Positions 59,853-64,000 of a stretch of DNA of 64,000 bases are shown here, piece after piece (the stretch's first letter is position 1; every line of letters begins with the position of its first letter). A program made the translations under genes and the position numbers. The notes below the pieces were generated by a model. The model was not told where the DNA came from. It saw only the letters and a list, made by a program, of their open reading frames with translations, and ran no database searches. Source of the DNA: Verrucomicrobiaceae bacterium (GTDB taxonomy: Bacteria; Verrucomicrobiota; Verrucomicrobiia; Verrucomicrobiales; Verrucomicrobiaceae); assembly GCA_015075365.1 (NCBI GenBank), contig JABTUN010000004.1, forward strand, positions 186,001 to 250,000, read 5' to 3'.

Positions 59853-61270
59853 AAACACTCCTTCTCTTCCTCGCGCTTACCACATCACTTTGCGCCGCGC
59901 CCCGACCACACATCATCTTCGTCATGGCCGATGACATGGGCTGGGGGCAGACGGGGTATCGCGGGCATCCGGTGTTGAAGACGCCGAACCTGGACGCGAT
60001 GGCGGCAAACGGGCTGCGCTTTGAGCGCTTTTACGCGGGGAATCCGGTGTGCTCGCCCACGCGGGCCACGGTGCTCACGGGACGCACGAACGACCGCGCG
60101 GGCGTGCTCTCGCATGGCTACGCGCTGCGATTGCAGGAGAAGACCATCGCGCAGGCACTGAAGGGCGCGGGCTATGTGACGGGGCACTTCGGCAAATGGC
60201 ATCTCAATGGTCTCAAGGGACCCGGAGCGCCCGTTTTGAAGGAGGATGCGCGAAATCCAGGCGCGTTCGGCTTCGATGAATGGGTGTCGATGACAAACTT
60301 CTTCGACAAAGACCCGCTCATGAGCCGCATGGGCGGGTTTGTGGAGTTCAAAGGCGACTCCTCCGACATCGCAGTGGGCGAGGCGGTGAAGTTCATCGAC
60401 AAACATCGCGGCGGAGACAAGCCGCTGTTTGCCATCATCTGGTTCGGCAGCCCGCACAGCCCCTTCAAAGCGCAGGAGGCGGACAAGACGGCCTTCGCCG
60501 AGCTCGACAACCTTTCCCAGCAGCACCATGGCGAGCTGGTGGCGCTGGATCGCGCCGTGGGCGCGCTGCGGCAAAAGCTGCGCGACACTGGACTGGCCGA
60601 CAACACGATGCTCGTCTTCAACAGCGACAATGGCGGTCTTCCCGAGGTGAAACCGAGCAGTACCGGCGGTTTGCGCGGCAACAAAGGCACCGTTTTTGAA
60701 GGCGGCCTGCGTGTGCCGGGCATCATTGAGTGGCCCGCGATGATCAAACCCCGCGTCACGAGTTTTCCGGCAGGCACGGTGGACCTCTTCCCCACTGTGG
60801 CCGACATCCTGGGCCTGCCAGATGACGTGATGATCAAACCCATCGACGGCATCAGCCTGAAGCCGCTTTTCGCCGGAGAAATCGGCGAGCGCACGAAGCC
60901 GCTCGGCTTCCGCTTCGGCAGCAAGCTCGCGCTCACCGGCCCGCGCTACAAAATCCTCACCGAGAACATCGAGAAGGACAGCTTCCAGCTCTACGACCTC
61001 ATCGCCGACCCGAACGAGACCACCGATCTCAGCACGAAGGCGCCGCAGGTGTTTGAGCAGATGAAAAAGGAGCTGCTCGCCTGGAATGACAGCGTCAGCG
61101 CCAGCTTCGCCGGAAAAGATTACCCCGAGGGCAAGGTGACGCCGCCGGACCCGAAGTCCATTTCGTGGACGGAGTCACCGCTCTACCAGCCGCACCTCGC
61201 CGAGCTGATGAAACGCCCGGAATACAAACCGTCGAAGCGGGAGCCAAAGAAGAGGAAGAAGGCGGAGTGA
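59849..61270 (+). CDS. Secreted sulfatase, paralogue of the gene at 15693
   Basis: This 473-residue sulfatase has a signal peptide (MKTLLLFLALTTSLCAA), HIIFVMADDMGWGQTGYRGH, the modification site CSPTRATVLTGR, HFGKWHLNG, HSPF and NSDNGGLP. The blocks GFDEWVSMTNFFDKDPLMS and FKGDSSDIAVGEAVKFI align with the sulfatase at 15693. It overlaps the preceding sulfatase gene by 4 bp and ends with a short basic tail. Confidence 0.94.
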   Translation: MKTLLLFLALTTSLCAAPRPHIIFVMADDMGWGQTGYRGHPVLKTPNLDAMAANGLRFERFYAGNPVCSPTRATVLTGRTNDRAGVLSHGYALRLQEKTIAQALKGAGYVTGHFGKWHLNGLKGPGAPVLKEDARNPGAFGFDEWVSMTNFFDKDPLMSRMGGFVEFKGDSSDIAVGEAVKFIDKHRGGDKPLFAIIWFGSPHSPFKAQEADKTAFAELDNLSQQHHGELVALDRAVGALRQKLRDTGLADNTMLVFNSDNGGLPEVKPSSTGGLRGNKGTVFEGGLRVPGIIEWPAMIKPRVTSFPAGTVDLFPTVADILGLPDDVMIKPIDGISLKPLFAGEIGERTKPLGFRFGSKLALTGPRYKILTENIEKDSFQLYDLIADPNETTDLSTKAPQVFEQMKKELLAWNDSVSASFAGKDYPEGKVTPPDPKSISWTESPLYQPHLAELMKRPEYKPSKREPKKRKKAE

Positions 61271-61285
61271 TCGCGCAGAGGCCGC

Positions 61286-62272
61286 TCAAGGCGCCGGCGG
61301 TGGTTTGAGCAGCCCCAGGTGCATCAGCACGGCCAGCATGGTGAGCAGCGCGTTGCCCTCGAGGCGGTTGTTCACGAACAAGAAGCTCGGCAGCGTCTTT
61401 TGGAGCTCCGCCGCCCTGGCGCGGCTTTCGATGATCTCCGCCGCCACCTGGCGCGCCTCTTCATACGGGTCCTTCGTGGCGTTGTAGGGGCTGAACATGG
61501 CCACCGCCTGCTCGTAGGTGCGTCCCGGCTTCAAAAGAAAGCGCGCGGCCGTGAAGCTCTCCGCGGTCATCACGCCGGGCATCTTCCACTGCTCCGCCAC
61601 GGGCGGCATGTGCGTCCAGTTGTTCATCACATGGGCTACGCCGTGCTGCCGCAGCATGGCGAAGTAATCCGGATGCAGCAGCGACTTGTTGCGAATCTCC
61701 ACGCCATACTGCCATCCCGGCGGCAACTGGCCCAGGAAGTGGTCCAGAGCGTCCACAAACTCCCGCCCGCGCCCGAAATCACGCGGATGAAAGTGGCTGA
61801 ACTCGAAGATGAACATGCCCGTCTTCCCGCGATGCCTCTCAAACGAGGCCAGGAAGGCCGCGCGGAAGAGTTCCGCGTCGAGGAAGTGCGGATTGCGCTG
61901 CCCGGCCTTCTTCCCGTGACGTGGCAAATTCGGAAAGGTGCGCGCGGTGATCTCGTCGGTCACTTTGAAGCTGAAACGAAAGCCCTCCGGCACCTGCGCG
62001 CACAATCCGGCCACATATTCCGGCGAGGGGAACTGGTAGTAGCCCGCATCGACGCACACACTGCGGAAAACCTGCGCGTACTCCTCCAGGCAGTCGCGCT
62101 GGAAGCGTGTCTCCGCGAATTTGCCGCGATACAGGTAGCGCTGCTCGTCATACAACTGCCCCGTCCAGCCCGGATACTTCCACGACGACGTGCCGAGGAA
62201 GACATTTCGCTCCGCCAGCGCGGCCAGGGCCTGTTTAAGTTCGGAAACGGGAAATGTGGGCACCTGGAGCAT
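61286..62272 (-). CDS. DUF72 family protein
   Basis: This 328-residue protein belongs to DUF72, a TIM-barrel family related to endonuclease IV-like folds. Diagnostic blocks are VFLGTSSWKYPGWTGQLYDE near residue 24, YFQ-like YYQFPSPEYVAGL, FRFSFKVTDEIT and YGVEIRNKSLLHPDYFAMLR, and the ending FLFVNNRLEGNALLTM. Biochemical role is unknown. Its ATG overlaps the stop of the upstream permease gene by one base (TGATG), so the two are coupled. Confidence 0.9.
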   Translation of the reverse strand: MLQVPTFPVSELKQALAALAERNVFLGTSSWKYPGWTGQLYDEQRYLYRGKFAETRFQRDCLEEYAQVFRSVCVDAGYYQFPSPEYVAGLCAQVPEGFRFSFKVTDEITARTFPNLPRHGKKAGQRNPHFLDAELFRAAFLASFERHRGKTGMFIFEFSHFHPRDFGRGREFVDALDHFLGQLPPGWQYGVEIRNKSLLHPDYFAMLRQHGVAHVMNNWTHMPPVAEQWKMPGVMTAESFTAARFLLKPGRTYEQAVAMFSPYNATKDPYEEARQVAAEIIESRARAAELQKTLPSFLFVNNRLEGNALLTMLAVLMHLGLLKPPPAP

Positions 62273-63642
62273 CAATGCGGCAGGCCAAAGCAGTAATAAG
62301 CCGCGCACAGCAGCGCCAGCACGATCATGCCGCCGTTCATCTCCCGAGCGCGCCCCGCGGCCAGCTTCAGCAGCGGATGCAGCAGCAGCCCGGCGGTGAG
62401 GCCGTTGGCGATGTTGTAGGTGAAGAGCATCATCACGATGGTCACAAAGGCGGGCACCCATTCGGTGAGGTCGCCAAAGTCGATGCGCCGGACCGATCCC
62501 ACCATCAGCACACCCACCGCGATCAAGGCCGGGCCGTAGGCAAAGCGGAGTTGTTGCAGCGGTTCGATCAGCGGGATGAAAAACAGTGACAGAGCGAACA
62601 ACGCCGCCGTCACCAGCGCCGCCAGGCCTGTGCGCGCACCTTCCTTGATGCCCGTGGCCGATTCGATGTAAGCGCCGCTCGTCGAGGTGCCCACCAGCCC
62701 GCTGAACATGCACGTGAGCGCGTCCACCAGCATCGGGCGCTCCACTTTTGGGAAATTGCCCTTCTCATCCAGCAGGTCAGCCACCGCGCCCAGTCCCGTG
62801 AGCGTGCCCAGCGTGTCGAGAAAGCTCATCAGGAACAGCGTCAGCAGCACCGGCAGGAAACTGGCCTTGAGCACGCCCGTGATGTCCAGCTTGAAGGCGA
62901 TGGTGCTCAAATCGTAGCCGCCGGTGAATGGCAGCGCGGTGATCGCCTTCGGCGCGGAGCCATATCCCAGCGCGCCGCCGATGAGCGCCGTTGCGATGAT
63001 GCCGATGAGCAGCGCGCCGCGCACGCGGCGGATCATGAGCACCGTCATGAGCACAAAGCCCAAAACCGCCAGCAGCACCTGCGGATCACGCAGGTTGCCG
63101 ATCTTCACCGGCACCGGCGGAGCGGTGAAGAGCCCGCCCGCGCCTGCTGGAAGCGCCTGCGGCGGCATCCCGGTCACAAAGCTCGTCACAATGCCTGTCT
63201 CATACAGGCCGATGAAGGCCAGAAACAGGCCGATCCCCGCCGCGAAGCTGTGCTTCAGCCCCGCTGGCACCGCGTTCGCCAGCCAGCCGCGCAGCCCGAC
63301 CAGTGTGAAGATCAAAAACAGCGCGCCACTCACAAACACCGCCCCCAGCCGCTGCTCCCAGCCAATGCCGAGCGCCGCGAGGCCGAACGCGATGAACGCA
63401 TTCTCCCCCATGTAAGGTGCGACGGCGATGGGGCGGTTCGCGATCAATCCCATCAGCGCGCAACCGACCGCCGCTGTCAAAATCGTCGCCACCGTGCCGG
63501 GCCCCGCCGGGATGCCCGCGAAGCTCAGGATCGCCGGATTCACCACGATGATGTAGGCCATCGTGATGAAGGTGGTCACCCCGCCCAGCACCTCGCCACG
63601 CACCGTGCCGCCGTTTTCACGAAGCTGGAAAAAATCACTCAT
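62272..63642 (-). CDS. AzgA-type (NCS2) purine permease
   Basis: This 456-residue membrane protein has about 12-14 helices and the motifs of adenine/guanine/hypoxanthine permeases: GGVTTFITMAYIIVVNP, GANRP-like IANRPIAVAPYMGENAF, GLRGWLANAVPAGLKHSFAA and FLDTLGTLTGLGA with SGLVGTSTSGAYIESATGIK. It imports purine bases with protons. ATG 63642 fits the family start (MSDFFQLRENGGTVRGEV). It is the first gene of a pair with the DUF72 gene. Confidence 0.94.
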   Translation of the reverse strand: MSDFFQLRENGGTVRGEVLGGVTTFITMAYIIVVNPAILSFAGIPAGPGTVATILTAAVGCALMGLIANRPIAVAPYMGENAFIAFGLAALGIGWEQRLGAVFVSGALFLIFTLVGLRGWLANAVPAGLKHSFAAGIGLFLAFIGLYETGIVTSFVTGMPPQALPAGAGGLFTAPPVPVKIGNLRDPQVLLAVLGFVLMTVLMIRRVRGALLIGIIATALIGGALGYGSAPKAITALPFTGGYDLSTIAFKLDITGVLKASFLPVLLTLFLMSFLDTLGTLTGLGAVADLLDEKGNFPKVERPMLVDALTCMFSGLVGTSTSGAYIESATGIKEGARTGLAALVTAALFALSLFFIPLIEPLQQLRFAYGPALIAVGVLMVGSVRRIDFGDLTEWVPAFVTIVMMLFTYNIANGLTAGLLLHPLLKLAAGRAREMNGGMIVLALLCAAYYCFGLPH

Positions 63643-63800
63643 GCAGCCGAGACGGGAGCGCGGGCGAATGAGGACGCAATTTGAATTCACCCACTCCTGC
63701 CTCGTTGAGGTCATTTTTGGCAAAATGGAGCTCGAATTCCGGGAATCCCTGACCTTGCGCGAACGAGCAAGGATTTGCGGTGTGAGGTGATGCCATGAAA

Positions 63801-64000
63801 TGCCGGTTCGTTACCGGCACTTTGTCCCCCCGGACATCTAGACCGGTTCTCGAAAAGAATGTCTGATTCGAAGGAGGCTGAAAGCCTCCAGGAATCCAGC
63901 CCAGGGTTGGAGTGGCGAAGCCACGCAAACCCTGGGTGTGCCACGAGTAAAACCCGGCGCTCTGACAGAGCGCAGGAGAAGCTGCGAACGTTCTCCCGCA
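63801..64000. repeat. Array of five palindromic hairpins
   Basis: Five stems follow each other: TGCCGGT-N5-ACCGGCA (63801-63819), GGAGGCT-GAA-AGCCTCC (63873-63889), CCCAGGGTT-N19-AACCCTGGG (63900-63936) with an inner TGGC-GAA-GCCA, GCGCTCT-GAC-AGAGCGC (63957-63973), and GGAGAA-N10-TTCTCC (63975-63996). No gene is seen from 63643 to the window end. The array may continue outside the window. Confidence 0.75.

Overview
The window reads as chromosomal DNA from a GC-rich, Gram-negative member of the Verrucomicrobia (Planctomycetes/Verrucomicrobia group). This rests on the gene repertoire: seven secreted formylglycine-type sulfatases, DUF4838 and BD-FAE-like esterases, Tat-exported sugar isomerase-like proteins, a Wzz/tyrosine-kinase exopolysaccharide export module, c-type cytochrome lipoproteins and many palindromic intergenic repeats. 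The assignment is inference from gene content; there is no rRNA or other marker in the window.

Layout. 1-2273 is a DUF4838 glycan-associated protein running off the left edge. 2338-3658 is a translationally coupled trio (two small paralogous envelope proteins and a sterol-desaturase-type hydroxylase). 3950-6199 holds a triple STN-like secreted protein and gapA. 6339-7959 is a nucleotidyltransferase plus winged-helix pair that looks like a toxin-antitoxin or abortive-infection module. 8009-10803 is a two-component system whose sensor has periplasmic OB-folds, divergent from a secreted C39-like cysteine protease, followed by an 11-unit 21-bp tandem repeat. 15693-17129 is the first sulfatase; tRNA-Gly(TCC) follows at 17352. 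17469-22211 is an exopolysaccharide export cluster. 22278-24790 has two Cys-rich peptides, a cytochrome P450 and a Whirly-like ssDNA-binding protein. 24898-33910 is a sulfatase/esterase region with a chlorite-dismutase-like protein, an oxygenase gene broken by an in-frame TGA, and palindromic repeats, one of them inside a sulfatase coding sequence. 33914-51951 is mostly housekeeping and envelope genes: M29-like and M1 and M16 peptidases, a TauE permease, an ECF sigma/anti-sigma/effector operon, ispE, a YfiH-type protein, and a TonB-dependent receptor followed by an esterase remnant. 52008-53384 is an iduronate-2-sulfatase-like gene. 53465-58153 is a defence-type island. 58440-61270 is a sulfatase pair, then a DUF72 protein, an AzgA-type purine permease and a dense hairpin array at the right edge.

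The most notable system is at 53465-58153. A bacterial ubiquitin-like conjugation operon encodes a multi-ubiquitin/E2 fusion and a JAB-peptidase/E1 (ThiF) fusion. It is divergent from an XRE repressor and ImmA/IrrE metallopeptidase pair. A near-perfect operator palindrome lies between the -35 and -10 boxes of the ubiquitin operon promoter, which suggests repressor cleavage induces conjugation. An intact IS630-family element with TA duplications has inserted into the E1 gene between its two cysteine clusters. Removing the element in silico restores a 494-codon frame exactly.

The sulfatases, esterases, M-family peptidases and TonB receptor fit a lifestyle of degrading sulfated polysaccharides. 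No sulfatase-maturing enzyme is present in the window.
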